Of a stretch of DNA of 64,000 bases, positions 7,981 to 16,438 are shown piece after piece. The stretch is taken from positions 1,178,001 to 1,242,000 of the forward strand of contig NZ_JAPEOB010000003.1 of NCBI RefSeq assembly GCF_026341775.1, in the 5' to 3' direction. Under the pieces are notes generated by a model. It did not search any database. It saw only the letters and a list, made by a program, of their open reading frames with translations, and was not told where the DNA came from. Position numbers and translations under genes: made by a program. This stretch comes from Streptomyces sp. NBC_00654 (lineage in GTDB: Bacteria; Actinomycetota; Actinomycetes; Streptomycetales; Streptomycetaceae). The stretch's first letter is position 1; each line of letters opens with the position of its first letter.

Positions 7981-8022
7981 GGCCGGCCCCGCCCCTTCGG
8001 GGTGGACGGGACGGGGCCGGCC
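7981..8022. terminator. Hairpin terminator after the FG-GAP protein gene
   Basis: An 11-bp perfect outer stem (7981-7991 with 8012-8022) enclosing a smaller CCCC/GGGG hairpin, 44 bp beyond the stop of the minus-strand gene that ends at 8066. It probably separates that gene from the permease. Confidence 0.65.
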
Positions 8023-8065
8023 GAAGGCTCCGAACGCTGTCCTGCGATCCCTGGCGGACGAGCCT

Positions 8066-11000
8066 CTAGAACACGCCCTTGTACACCTGCCAGCCGGACG
8101 CGATCTGCGTCCGCCCGCCGAATGTCCCGTTGCCCTTGCCGTTGACGCGGAACAGCCGGCCGGACGTGTCCCTGGTGAGGAGGTCGGCCTTGCCGTCGCC
8201 GCTGATGTCCCCGACGCCGACGACCGCGTCGTACGAGGCACCCCAGTTCTTGGCGATCAGCACCCGGGAGCCGAACTGGCCCGAGGCCTTGCCGTAGTAG
8301 CGCCACACGTTCTTCGACTTGTCCGTGGCCAGCAGATCGCCGTGCCCGTCACCGTTCAGGTCGCCCACACCCACGATCCTGGTGTACGTCCACTTCGAGC
8401 GGATCTTGCGGCCCGGGGCCAGGGTCGCGTTGCTCCTCGCCGGGAACAGGTACACATCCCCGGTCGTCTTCTTCCAGCCCAGCAGATCGGCCCGCCCGTC
8501 GCCGGTCAGGTCACCGGGGGAGGTGAGCGTCCGGTACGCCTGGAATCCCGTGCCCAGCTTCGTGTACGGGGACTTCGGCGTCAGCGCCTTCCCGCAGCCG
8601 GGCCGATAGCCGCGCAGCGCGCCGTCCGGCATCCGTACCAGCACGTCGTTGCACCGGTCGTTGTCGAGATCGCCGAAGGGAACCGCGAGGGCGGACGCCG
8701 GCCAGCCCGAACCGCTGGTCTTCCCGGAGAACTTCCCCGCCCCGTCGCCGCGTTGCAGCGTGAACGAGCCCTTGGAGTTCAGTGTCAGCACGTCCGCGAA
8801 ACCGTCGCCCGAGTGGTCGCGGAGCACCGCGGACCCGCCGGTCAGCCGGATCGCCCCGGTCGTCACCGCCGCGGCCCCCGCGCCGTCCGCCGGACGCGCG
8901 GTCAGGGTCCAGGTGTACGCCCCGTTGGGCAGCAGGCCGCCCGCCGCCGTACGGCCGTCCCAGGACGCGGCGAGGGAGTGGTCGGCCGCTCCGCCCGAGC
9001 GGGTGGCCACCGTACGGCCGGTCGCCCTGCTCCGGAGATCGAGGGTCCAGGACCCCACGGGCCTGGACAGCCACCACTGGCCGCGCCAGGCGACGGGAGT
9101 GGCGTCCGTCTCGGCCGTCGCCGTCACCACGCTGTACGGGGAGGTGAGCGGGGGGACCGGGGCCCCGGCGCGCAGCACCCGGATTCCGCTGTTTGCCCGG
9201 AAGGCGATGTCTCCGGTGCGGACGTCGAGCGAGGGCAGGCGTCCGGAACCGAGCGGATACCGCACGGCCGTGGCCCCCCGCACGTCGTACCGGGTGACCT
9301 GGCCGCCGTCCGCCACCAGTACGGCCCCCTGTCCCAGCCGGGCCTCACCGTACTGGGCGATCGGGTCGAGCGAGGTGTGCTGCCGGGTGCGCGTGTTGTA
9401 CACCCCGGCGGCCTCGTGCAGGGCGCCGGGGACGTAGCACCGCCAGAACAGCCACTCCCCCACCGCCTGGATGCCGCTCACGTCGGTGCAGCCGCTGCCG
9501 ACGGTCGCCGTCGTCAGTTTCGCCCCGGTGCGCACCTGCCGCGCCGTCAGCGTCAGCTTCCCCGCGACCGGCGGGGCGGACGTCCACAGAGTGTCGCCCC
9601 ACAGGGCCGCGGGAGTGTCGGGCTCGTCGCGGACGACGGTGCCGTTGTCGATGTCGATGACCCGCAGCCTCTGCGGGGCGTTGTCCTTCGGCCTGCCCCT
9701 GACCAGGACGAGGTTTCCGGAGGCGCCCCGGACGAGGGCTCCGTCGATGCTGCCGCCCGGGGCGGCCACGAGGCCGGTCGGCCACTGCACGCCCGGGAAG
9801 GTCCCCTTGCCGTCCACCACGGAGAGCGCTCCGTGCCAGTCCGGTGTGGCGCTGACATGGACGAGACGCCCGTCGCCGGTGGCCACGAGTTCGGGGCAGT
9901 ACGTTTGCATGCCGCCGCAGGTCTTCAGGCTGCCCTGGAGGCTTCCGCGGTCCGTACGGGGCCCATGGCCCGGGGCCGTGGAGGTGAGCCCGTACGTGTA
10001 GGCCGCCGTGCGCTCGTCCCCGTACTCGACCGAGGTGACCTGCCCGTCGTCCACCAGCAGGCGCTGGGTGGCCATCGGCACGGGGGCGATCGGGAGCGCC
10101 TTGGCCACGCGCACCTCACCGGAGGGCAGCGCCGTGATGGCCTGGAATCCGTAGTCCAGGGCGGATGCCCCGCCCATGACGACCATCCCGCCGTCCGGGC
10201 GCGTCACCAGCCGGTCCTTGACCGCGCGGGCCAGGAGTTCGCGCTCCGGCGAGCCGTCGAAGGGCGCCGCGGAGATACGCCACTGGGCGGCGTCCATCTT
10301 CTTGGGACCGTAGGCGGGATCGTGCCGGGCGACGATGAGCGAGTCGCCCACCGCGCCGAGGATCACCGCCGACCTCCCCGGCATCCTGACCACCTTGAAC
10401 GAGTCGTCGAACTTCCCCGCCTCATAGAGGCGTACGCCGTTCTCCGGCCCATGGACCACCACGCGGTTCCCGGCGACCACGGGCGTCCCGGACGTGTCCT
10501 CGGGCAGGAGGGTCATATGTGCCGTGGCCAGGTCCACCCACCCGTATCTGTCCCGCTCCTCGCCGGGCACCCTGACAGCGCGCAGGAATCCCCGCGCCCC
10601 GGCCCGTTGCCCGCTGTCGATCTCCGCGCCGTCGGGCACTCCCGTCACCGGACGGTCCACGGTGGTGGTGCCGTCCGCGGTCAGCAGATGCAGCCCGGTC
10701 GCGGGCCCGCCGGGCCGGGACCCGACCTGGGTGACGACCGTCTCGCCGACCGTCATGACGTAGCGCTGGCCGGACGGGACGGTGACCCTCGTCTGGTCGG
10801 CGCCGGGCATGGCACGCAGCGAGACATCGCCGCCTCCGACGGCCGGCAGCGCCACCGTGTCCGAACCGCTGCCGAAGAACTCGACCGGGTCGACCTGCGG
10901 ATCGTTGCCGCGCGCGTCGACCGGCCGGGTCCTCGATCCGTCGTACGTCGTCCACTCCAGCCGGCGTTCGCCCGGACCGGCGCTGAGGTGGAGGAAGCCC

Positions 11001-11197
11001 GTCGGCCCCGCGTTCATCACGCTGCTGACGCCCGGTGTCGTACGCATCTCCACCGGAATCGTGATGTCGGCGGGTGCGACGGCGGCGGGGACGGAGACGA
11101 CGGCGCCGGCCGCACCGGCGTTCGGCGCCGCACCGGCCCCGGCCGCGAGCACCACCAGAGTCACCAGCGCCGTGCCGCCACGTGGATGTCGAACCAC
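8066..11197 (-). CDS. Secreted FG-GAP/VCBS-repeat protein
   Basis: A 1,043-residue exported protein. GTG 11197 begins MVRHPRGGTALVTLVVLAAG, a signal peptide with likely cleavage after AGAAGA (about 30). The central 650 residues are beta-rich with repeated Trp/Asp turns, as in a propeller. A stretch near 740-800 resembles the FlgD-like Ig fold (SWDGRTAAGGLLPNGAYTWTLTA). The last 230 residues contain five calcium-loop repeats of the form D-x-[DN]-x-D-x-x-x-D-[LV]-L, e.g. DLTGDGRADLLG and DISGDGKADLLT, the FG-GAP/VCBS type. Such proteins are surface or extracellular ligand-binding proteins of unknown role in Streptomyces. GAGGGGG precedes the start. Confidence 0.88.
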   Translation of the reverse strand: MVRHPRGGTALVTLVVLAAGAGAAPNAGAAGAVVSVPAAVAPADITIPVEMRTTPGVSSVMNAGPTGFLHLSAGPGERRLEWTTYDGSRTRPVDARGNDPQVDPVEFFGSGSDTVALPAVGGGDVSLRAMPGADQTRVTVPSGQRYVMTVGETVVTQVGSRPGGPATGLHLLTADGTTTVDRPVTGVPDGAEIDSGQRAGARGFLRAVRVPGEERDRYGWVDLATAHMTLLPEDTSGTPVVAGNRVVVHGPENGVRLYEAGKFDDSFKVVRMPGRSAVILGAVGDSLIVARHDPAYGPKKMDAAQWRISAAPFDGSPERELLARAVKDRLVTRPDGGMVVMGGASALDYGFQAITALPSGEVRVAKALPIAPVPMATQRLLVDDGQVTSVEYGDERTAAYTYGLTSTAPGHGPRTDRGSLQGSLKTCGGMQTYCPELVATGDGRLVHVSATPDWHGALSVVDGKGTFPGVQWPTGLVAAPGGSIDGALVRGASGNLVLVRGRPKDNAPQRLRVIDIDNGTVVRDEPDTPAALWGDTLWTSAPPVAGKLTLTARQVRTGAKLTTATVGSGCTDVSGIQAVGEWLFWRCYVPGALHEAAGVYNTRTRQHTSLDPIAQYGEARLGQGAVLVADGGQVTRYDVRGATAVRYPLGSGRLPSLDVRTGDIAFRANSGIRVLRAGAPVPPLTSPYSVVTATAETDATPVAWRGQWWLSRPVGSWTLDLRSRATGRTVATRSGGAADHSLAASWDGRTAAGGLLPNGAYTWTLTARPADGAGAAAVTTGAIRLTGGSAVLRDHSGDGFADVLTLNSKGSFTLQRGDGAGKFSGKTSGSGWPASALAVPFGDLDNDRCNDVLVRMPDGALRGYRPGCGKALTPKSPYTKLGTGFQAYRTLTSPGDLTGDGRADLLGWKKTTGDVYLFPARSNATLAPGRKIRSKWTYTRIVGVGDLNGDGHGDLLATDKSKNVWRYYGKASGQFGSRVLIAKNWGASYDAVVGVGDISGDGKADLLTRDTSGRLFRVNGKGNGTFGGRTQIASGWQVYKGVF

Positions 11198-11486
11198 GAA
11201 AAGAGCCCCCTCTTCCGGAAGAAGTCAAGGGGGTGTGCGGCATCGCGCGGCCCGACACGGCGAACGCGGTGGACACGCCGGACGCGACGGACGCGACGAG
11301 AACGGCAGCCGCCGTGAACACCACGAGAACGATGAATCAGGCAACGATCGGCCGGTCGGCACGCCCGTCCGTGGACCGGAAGCCGCAGGCCCCCCGGCCC
11401 CGCCCCGCATGCGCGTGCCTGTCCGCACCCCCCAGACAAGTCGCCGGATATTAACAGCTGTTCCGCTTGTGTGGGAAAGGAAAAGA
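11198..11486. other. Intergenic leader of the FG-GAP gene; no gene seen
   Basis: GC-rich spacer upstream of the minus-strand start at 11197. It contains basic, Arg-rich spurious frames only. An AT-richer patch, GGATATTAACAGCTG near 11442-11456, is the most promoter-like part. No conserved RNA element recognised. Confidence 0.4.
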
Positions 11487-11519
11487 AAGCGGGCCCGTCC
11501 GTGAAGGACGGGCCCGCTT
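11487..11519. terminator. Strong intrinsic terminator of the DEAD-box helicase gene
   Basis: A 14-bp perfect stem (11487-11500 with 11506-11519), 5-nt loop, flanked by T-rich bases on the minus strand (AAAGGAAAAGAAAGC on the plus strand). It lies 53 bp past the helicase stop. Confidence 0.8.
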
Positions 11520-11572
11520 CAGCAGGTCGGCCGAGCTGCCGAGCCGCGGCTCAGCAGGTCAGCGATACGCGA

Positions 11573-13996
11573 TCAGCCGTTGCGCTTCCAGCGCGGCTTG
11601 TCGTCGCGGCGGCCGAACGAACCGGTGTTGGTGCCGGTGTTGGCGCCACGGTGGTCATCACGGCGGCCGGTCGGACGGTCGCTGCCGCCGGAGCGGAAGC
11701 CGCCCGAGGGGCGGTCGTCGCGACGGTCACGGTTGAACGGACGGTCGCTGCCGCCGGAGCGGAAGCCACCGGACGGGCGGTCGTCACGGCGGTCACGGCT
11801 GAACGACGGACGGTCGTTGTCCCGACGCTCGAACGAACGACCACCACGGTCGCCACCACGGTCATCACGACGGTCGCTGCCACCGGAACGGAAGCCACCG
11901 GACGGGCGGTCGTCACGACGGTCACGGCTGAACGACGGACGGTCGTTGTCCCGACGCTCGAACGAACGACCACCACGGTCGCCACCACGGTCATCACGAC
12001 GGTCGCTGCCACCGGAACGGAAGCCACCCGAGGGGCGGTCGTCACGACGGTCACGGCTGAACGACGGACGGTCGTTGTCCCGACGCTCGAACGAACGACC
12101 ACCACGGTCGCCACCACGGTCATCACGACGGTCACCGCCACCGGAACGGAAGCCGCCCCGGTCGCCACCGCGGTCGTTGCCGCCGCGGTATCCACCGCGG
12201 TCGCCGCCGCGGTCGTCACGGCGGTTGTCGCGGCGCTCGTAGTTGCCGCGCTCGTCACGGCGCTCCTCGCGCACGACGGGCTGCTCCGGCACGGACACGG
12301 CGGCCTCGATCGCGGCCTCCGCCTCGGCGGTGACCTCGGCCACCGCCGCCTCCGGGTCGTCGCCCCGCTCGCGTGCGGCGCGGGCGACCAGGCGGTCGGC
12401 CTCCTCGCGCAGCTCACCGGCACGACGCTGGACGCGCTCCAGCTGCTTGGTCAGGTCGGCGACCTCGCGCTCGGCCTGCTTGGCGGCGTTGTTCGCGGAG
12501 TCGGCCTGGACCTCGGTCAGCGAGCGGGCGCCGGTAATCTCGGCGACCTCCGGCTCGAAGACGCCCGCGCCCTGGACGATGTGGCGCGAGGCGTCGACGC
12601 CCGCGTCCTCCATCAGGCGGAAGATCTGGCGGCGCTGGTGCGGAAGCGCCAGCGAGACGACGACACCGGACTTGCCGGCACGGGCGGTACGGCCCGAGCG
12701 GTGCAGGTAGTCCTTGTGGTCACCGGCCGGGTCCACGTTCAGGACCAGGTCGATGCCGTCGACGTGGATACCGCGGGCGGCGACGTCGGTGGCGACCAGG
12801 GCGTTGACGTAGCCCTTCTTGAAGTCCTCCAGAACGCGGGTACGGGCGCCCTGCGTCATACCGCCGTGCAGCGCGTCCGCCTTCACACCGGAGTCGATGA
12901 GCTGCTCGGCGATGCGGTCGGCACCCAGCTGGGTACGGACGAAGATGATCGTGCGGCCCTTGCGGGCGGCGATGGCGGCCGTGACCGGCGCCTTGTCCTT
13001 CGGCTTCACGACGAGGACGTGGTGCGACATGGTCGAGACGTTGCCCTGGGCGCTGTCGACCTCGTGGCTCACCGGGTTGGTCAGGTAGCGCTTGACCAGG
13101 GTGCCGATCTCGTTCTCCATGGTGGCGGAGAAGAGCATGCGCTGGCCGCCGCCGGGGATCTGGTCGAGCAGCTCGGTGACCTCGGGCAGGAAGCCCAGGT
13201 CGGACATCTGGTCGGCCTCGTCGAGGACGGCGACCTGGACGTTCTCCAGGGAGCAGGCGCCCCGGTTGATGATGTCGCGCAGCCGGCCCGGGGTGGCGAC
13301 GAGGACGTCGACACCGCGCTCCAGCGCGTAGATCTGGTTGCCCATCGACGTACCGCCGCAGACGACCTTCATCTTCAGGCCGAGCACATCGCCGTACGGC
13401 TGGAGCGCGTCCGCGACCTGCATCGCGAGCTCACGGGTCGGGGTGAGGATGACGGCGCGGGGCTTCTTCTTCTCGGTGAAGCCGCCGGCCAGCGCGGCCA
13501 GGGTCGGCAGACCGAAGGAGAGGGTCTTGCCGGAGCCCGTACGGCCGCGGCCGAGGATGTCCTTGCCGGCCAGGGCGTCCGGGATGGTCGCCGCCTGGAT
13601 CGGGAAGGGGGCGGTCACACCGTTCTGGGCGAGCTTGCGGACGATGCCCTCGGGCAGTCCGAGCGAGCCGAAGGTGACGGTCGGCTCGGCGTCGGCCTCG
13701 GCCTCGTCGTCGCCGGCCTGCACGTCGGAGGCGTCGGCGGATGCCTTGGCGTCGGCGACCTCGGCGGATGCCTCGGCCAGTGCCTCGGCCTCGACGACGT
13801 CCACGACGGTGACGGGGGTCGTGATCGTGACAGCGGTGGTGTCGGCGACGGGGGTGGTGTCGGCGACGGTCACCTCGGCCTGAGCCGCCTGGGATGCCTG
13901 CGAAGCCTGGGCCACTACGGCCTCGGCGAGCTCAGCGAGCTCGGCGTTGTCGACGCTCTCGGGCATGACGGTGTGGTCAGAACTGGAAATTGACAT
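11573..13996 (-). CDS. DEAD-box ATP-dependent RNA helicase with repeat-built RG/DR-rich tail
   Basis: An 807-residue DEAD-box RNA helicase. After an Ala/Val/Asp-rich N-terminal 100 residues come the Q motif (F-x-x-LGL..PFPIQ, about 109-134), motif I GRTGSGKT (151-158), PTRELA, TPGR, DEAD (259-262), SAT (about 290), LVATDVAARG and HRSGRTARAG. It unwinds RNA, probably in ribosome assembly, mRNA decay or cold adaptation. The C-terminal 200 residues are a disordered Arg/Gly/Asp tail with three near-identical 43-residue units (each holding GGRSFERRDNDRPSFSRD) encoded by 129-bp tandem DNA repeats. Such tails bind RNA and promote condensate formation. ATG 13996 has GGAAGG 13 nt upstream; the open frame continues to 14188 without a better start. 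Confidence 0.94.
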   Translation of the reverse strand: MSISSSDHTVMPESVDNAELAELAEAVVAQASQASQAAQAEVTVADTTPVADTTAVTITTPVTVVDVVEAEALAEASAEVADAKASADASDVQAGDDEAEADAEPTVTFGSLGLPEGIVRKLAQNGVTAPFPIQAATIPDALAGKDILGRGRTGSGKTLSFGLPTLAALAGGFTEKKKPRAVILTPTRELAMQVADALQPYGDVLGLKMKVVCGGTSMGNQIYALERGVDVLVATPGRLRDIINRGACSLENVQVAVLDEADQMSDLGFLPEVTELLDQIPGGGQRMLFSATMENEIGTLVKRYLTNPVSHEVDSAQGNVSTMSHHVLVVKPKDKAPVTAAIAARKGRTIIFVRTQLGADRIAEQLIDSGVKADALHGGMTQGARTRVLEDFKKGYVNALVATDVAARGIHVDGIDLVLNVDPAGDHKDYLHRSGRTARAGKSGVVVSLALPHQRRQIFRLMEDAGVDASRHIVQGAGVFEPEVAEITGARSLTEVQADSANNAAKQAEREVADLTKQLERVQRRAGELREEADRLVARAARERGDDPEAAVAEVTAEAEAAIEAAVSVPEQPVVREERRDERGNYERRDNRRDDRGGDRGGYRGGNDRGGDRGGFRSGGGDRRDDRGGDRGGRSFERRDNDRPSFSRDRRDDRPSGGFRSGGSDRRDDRGGDRGGRSFERRDNDRPSFSRDRRDDRPSGGFRSGGSDRRDDRGGDRGGRSFERRDNDRPSFSRDRRDDRPSGGFRSGGSDRPFNRDRRDDRPSGGFRSGGSDRPTGRRDDHRGANTGTNTGSFGRRDDKPRWKRNG
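11742..12145. repeat. Tandem 129-bp coding repeats in helicase tail
   Basis: Three nearly identical units with an exact 129-bp period (for example the same block begins at 11871, 12000 and, with a few changes, 12129), flanked by shorter partial units. They keep the reading frame (43 codons) and so are free to expand or contract without frameshift. Confidence 0.85.
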
Positions 13997-14205
13997 GCGA
14001 AATGCGAAACCTTCCGGAGTCTCGGCACGCGCCCGTAACTCCGTGATTCGCAATTTCGACCGCCTCAATGCGGTCCAGCCACGGCAAGGGAGAGTACGCG
14101 CCACACGGCGCTCTTCTGTGTCGGCGCCGGGCAATGGGATCAAACGATCTACCACCATACGCACCCTCACCCACATTGCGCAAACCACCCCCTCCCCCGG
14201 CCGCC

Positions 14206-14784
14206 CTACACCGGCCCCACCTGCGGTGATGCCTCCGGGGTCCGCAGCGACTCCGGGCGCACCGGTGCTCTCATCGCATCGGTCCGGAACTGTGCGGCGG
14301 GCGAGGCCGAGGGGGGTGGCGTGGGCGGTTCCGAGGGCTGCGGGGGCTCCGGATCGGGGTCGGGTCCGGGGCCGGGCTGCGAGGGGCCCGGCGGCTCCGG
14401 GGTGACCTGCGGCGGGGACTCCCCGGGCCCCGGTACGGAAGAGCTCGGCGCCGGCAGATGGCCGACCCGGGTGGGCAGCGGGCTGCCGGGGGCCGGGCGC
14501 GGACCCTGCGGCGCGCGCGAGGACGTGGCCCCCGAGGCGTCCGGGTCCGGCTCCCCCGGGACCTCCCGGTCGGAGTGCGTGTGGGCGAGGCGCCCGCCGG
14601 AGCCGGCCCGGCCGGAGTCCGGCACCGCGCCACCGCCCGGCCCGTCCTCCCCGCCCTTCTCGTCGGCGGACCGTGAGGGCCCCGGCCGCGCGGCGTCGTC
14701 GCCGACGCTCATACAGCCGGTGGACGCGGCGATCGTCAGCGCGGTGACAGTGGCCCAGCGGACAGGAGCGGACAGATGGCGCAC
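14206..14784 (-). CDS. Proline-rich lipoprotein of unknown function
   Basis: A 192-residue predicted lipoprotein. GTG 14784 is preceded by GGAGG at 8 nt and begins with a short hydrophobic signal ending in the lipobox AASTGC (Cys about residue 24). The mature part is almost wholly Pro/Gly/Ser/Asp-rich and probably disordered, with a run of P-x-P-x repeats (about 110-170), consistent with a cell-wall-spanning stalk. No catalytic domain is visible and I recognise no homologue. The open frame extends upstream to 15036 but without a ribosome site and as Arg-rich sequence. It stands alone. Confidence 0.7.
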   Translation of the reverse strand: MRHLSAPVRWATVTALTIAASTGCMSVGDDAARPGPSRSADEKGGEDGPGGGAVPDSGRAGSGGRLAHTHSDREVPGEPDPDASGATSSRAPQGPRPAPGSPLPTRVGHLPAPSSSVPGPGESPPQVTPEPPGPSQPGPGPDPDPEPPQPSEPPTPPPSASPAAQFRTDAMRAPVRPESLRTPEASPQVGPV

Positions 14785-15042
14785 GGGTGATACCTCCGGG
14801 GCGAGGAGACGGCGGAGTGGAGCAGCCGCGCGGAACGGCCGGAAGCGACGGCCGGACGGAACGACGCGGTGGGACCGCGAGGACGCACGACGACAGGGCC
14901 GCAAAAGGAGCGGCGCCGTGCCCAACTCCCCGACCCCCGCCGGAGACACGCCCGCGCCGTCACCCGCCCGGCCCGCAGCGCCTCCTGTCACACCCCGGGC
15001 CCGCCCGCCTCGCGCCCCGGCGCACGCCCTCCCCACACCCCG

Positions 15043-15417
15043 TCAGACGCCGAATCCACCCGCCAGCTCGGCACCCAGGAAAACCGCCCCCAGCCCCACC
15101 AGCAGGGACGCCAGCACGTTCGCGGCCGCCAGAAAGGCCCGGCCGCCCTCGGCCAGCCGCAGCGTCTCGTACGAGAAGGTCGAGTACGTCGTGAGCGCCC
15201 CGCACAGCCCCGTGCCCAGCAGGGCGTACGTATGTGCGGAGACCGCGGCCCCGGTCAGCACCCCGAGCAGCAGGCTGCCCGCCGCGTTGGCGGTGAACGT
15301 TCCCCACGGGAACACGTACGGCAGCCCCTCGCCGTGGCGCGCCCGCACCGCACGGTCCGTCAGATAGCGCAACGGCGCCCCGACAGCACCGCCGATCACC
15401 ACCAGCAGCCAGTTCAT
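15043..15417 (-). CDS. crcB: Fluoride efflux channel subunit CrcB (second copy)
   Basis: A 124-residue membrane protein of the CrcB/Fluc family, which forms dual-topology dimeric fluoride channels. Four hydrophobic helices are visible, with family motifs GAVGAPLRYL (about 9-18), WGTFTANAAGSLLLG (about 38-52) and GLCGALTTYSTFSYE (about 71-85), where the T-x-S-T-F signature lines the pore. Its ATG at 15417 overlaps the stop of the preceding crcB by 4 nt (ATGA), so the two are translationally coupled. Two tandem crcB genes in many Gram-positive bacteria make an obligate heterodimer, which I infer here. Confidence 0.95.
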   Translation of the reverse strand: MNWLLVVIGGAVGAPLRYLTDRAVRARHGEGLPYVFPWGTFTANAAGSLLLGVLTGAAVSAHTYALLGTGLCGALTTYSTFSYETLRLAEGGRAFLAAANVLASLLVGLGAVFLGAELAGGFGV

Positions 15418-15980
15418 CCGCGCCGCCCGCCTTCGGACCGCCCGCCTTCATGCCGCCCGACTTCGCGCCGCCCCAGCAGAGCCCGGGTCGCCGCGGCCGC
15501 GCCCCACACCGCGCCGAGCGCGCCCACGACCGTCGCCGCCGCGTAGGCCATGGCCCGCGGCACCTCCTGGCGCACCAGGAGCCCCGACACATCGGCCGCG
15601 TACGTCGAGAAGGTCGTGAACCCGCCGAGCACCCCCACCCCGAGGAACGGCCGCACCAGCGGACCGGTGGCCGCGCCCCGCTCGGAGACCAGCACCATCA
15701 GGACGCCGATCAGGGCGCAGCCGGTCACGTTGACGACGAGGACGGTCCACGGGAAGCCCCCGTCGGCGGCCGGCCAGAGCCGCAGGGCCGCGTACCGCGC
15801 CACGGCGCCCAGCGCCCCGCCCGCCGCGACGGCCCCGAGGACCCTCGCCTGCCCGGACGGGCCGGCGCCGTCGTCACCGCCTCCGCGGCCATCACCATCG
15901 CCATCGCCGTCCACCGCGCCGTCACCGCCGCTGATCGCGCCGTCGCCGACGGGCCGCCACCCGGAACGGGGACCGCTCAC
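15414..15980 (-). CDS. crcB: Fluoride efflux channel subunit CrcB (first copy, N-extended)
   Basis: A 188-residue CrcB/Fluc protein. The channel domain starts near residue 55 (GAVAAGGALGAVARYAALRL) and contains NVTGCALIGVLMVL and GVLGGFTTFSTYAADV, the pore signature. The first 50 residues are an Asp/Gly-rich extension (GDGDGDGRGGGDD) uncommon in the family. I chose GTG 15980, which overlaps the stop of the upstream metallopeptidase gene as GTGA; a shorter start cannot be excluded. With the 15043-15417 gene it forms a coupled pair for fluoride export. No fluoride riboswitch is recognisable upstream of the operon. Confidence 0.92.
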   Translation of the reverse strand: MSGPRSGWRPVGDGAISGGDGAVDGDGDGDGRGGGDDGAGPSGQARVLGAVAAGGALGAVARYAALRLWPAADGGFPWTVLVVNVTGCALIGVLMVLVSERGAATGPLVRPFLGVGVLGGFTTFSTYAADVSGLLVRQEVPRAMAYAAATVVGALGAVWGAAAATRALLGRREVGRHEGGRSEGGRRG

Positions 15981-16327
15981 CCGTAGCCCAGCGCGTGCAG
16001 CCGCTCGTCGTCGATGCCGAAGTGGTGGGCGATCTCGTGGACCACGGTGATCTCGGTCTCCGCGACGACGTCCTCGTGGGACTCGCACATCCGCAGCGTC
16101 GGACCCCGGTAGATGGTGATCCGGTCCGGCAGCACTCCGGCGTACCACTCACCGCGGTCCGTGAGCGGGGTGCCCTCGTACAGCCCGAGCAGCTCGGGGT
16201 CGCCGGGGTCCGGTTCGTCCTCGACGAACACCGCGACGTTGTCCATCAGCCGCGTCAGCTCCGGCGGAATCCGGTCAAGAGCCTGGCTCACCAGCTCTTC
16301 GAACTGCTCCCGCGTCATCTCCAGCAC
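15977..16327 (-). CDS. Zincin-like metallopeptidase family protein
   Basis: A 116-residue protein of the small zincin-like family (PF06262 type). The motif VVHEIAHHFGIDDERL holds HExxH plus the downstream H/D typical of minigluzincins; N-terminal residues VFVEDEPDP..LLGLYEGTPLTDR are conserved in the family. Function unproven, presumably a cytosolic zinc peptidase. I chose GTG 16327 (VLEMTREQF) by family N-terminus; ATG 16318 is the alternative and neither has a strong ribosome site. It heads a three-gene operon: its stop overlaps the start of the first crcB by 4 nt. Confidence 0.88.
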   Translation of the reverse strand: MLEMTREQFEELVSQALDRIPPELTRLMDNVAVFVEDEPDPGDPELLGLYEGTPLTDRGEWYAGVLPDRITIYRGPTLRMCESHEDVVAETEITVVHEIAHHFGIDDERLHALGYG

Positions 16328-16438
16328 CCCGCCATTGTCACGTATGACGGACCCGAACGGGGGAGTCCGCCGGGGTGGGCCCGCGGCCTGCGGCCATGCC
16401 CCCGCATGGCGGGCGCCGTATCGGGGCATACGGGTCCA

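Noticed and set aside
7829..11317. An 1,160-codon plus-strand open frame opposite the FG-GAP gene
   Set aside because: Antisense shadow; Arg/Gly-rich without domains, while the minus strand has a signal peptide and calcium-loop repeats.
11742..12145. CRISPR-like array
   Set aside because: Repeats abut without unique spacers, have a 129-bp period and keep a reading frame in the helicase.
11471..13993. An 840-codon plus-strand open frame opposite the DEAD-box helicase
   Set aside because: It is the antisense shadow of a strongly supported helicase and its translation is low-complexity Val/Thr/Arg repeat sequence.
16328..16438. Fluoride riboswitch before the metallopeptidase-crcB operon
   Set aside because: The conserved crcB-motif pseudoknot segments are not recognisable; only GC-rich hairpins are present.
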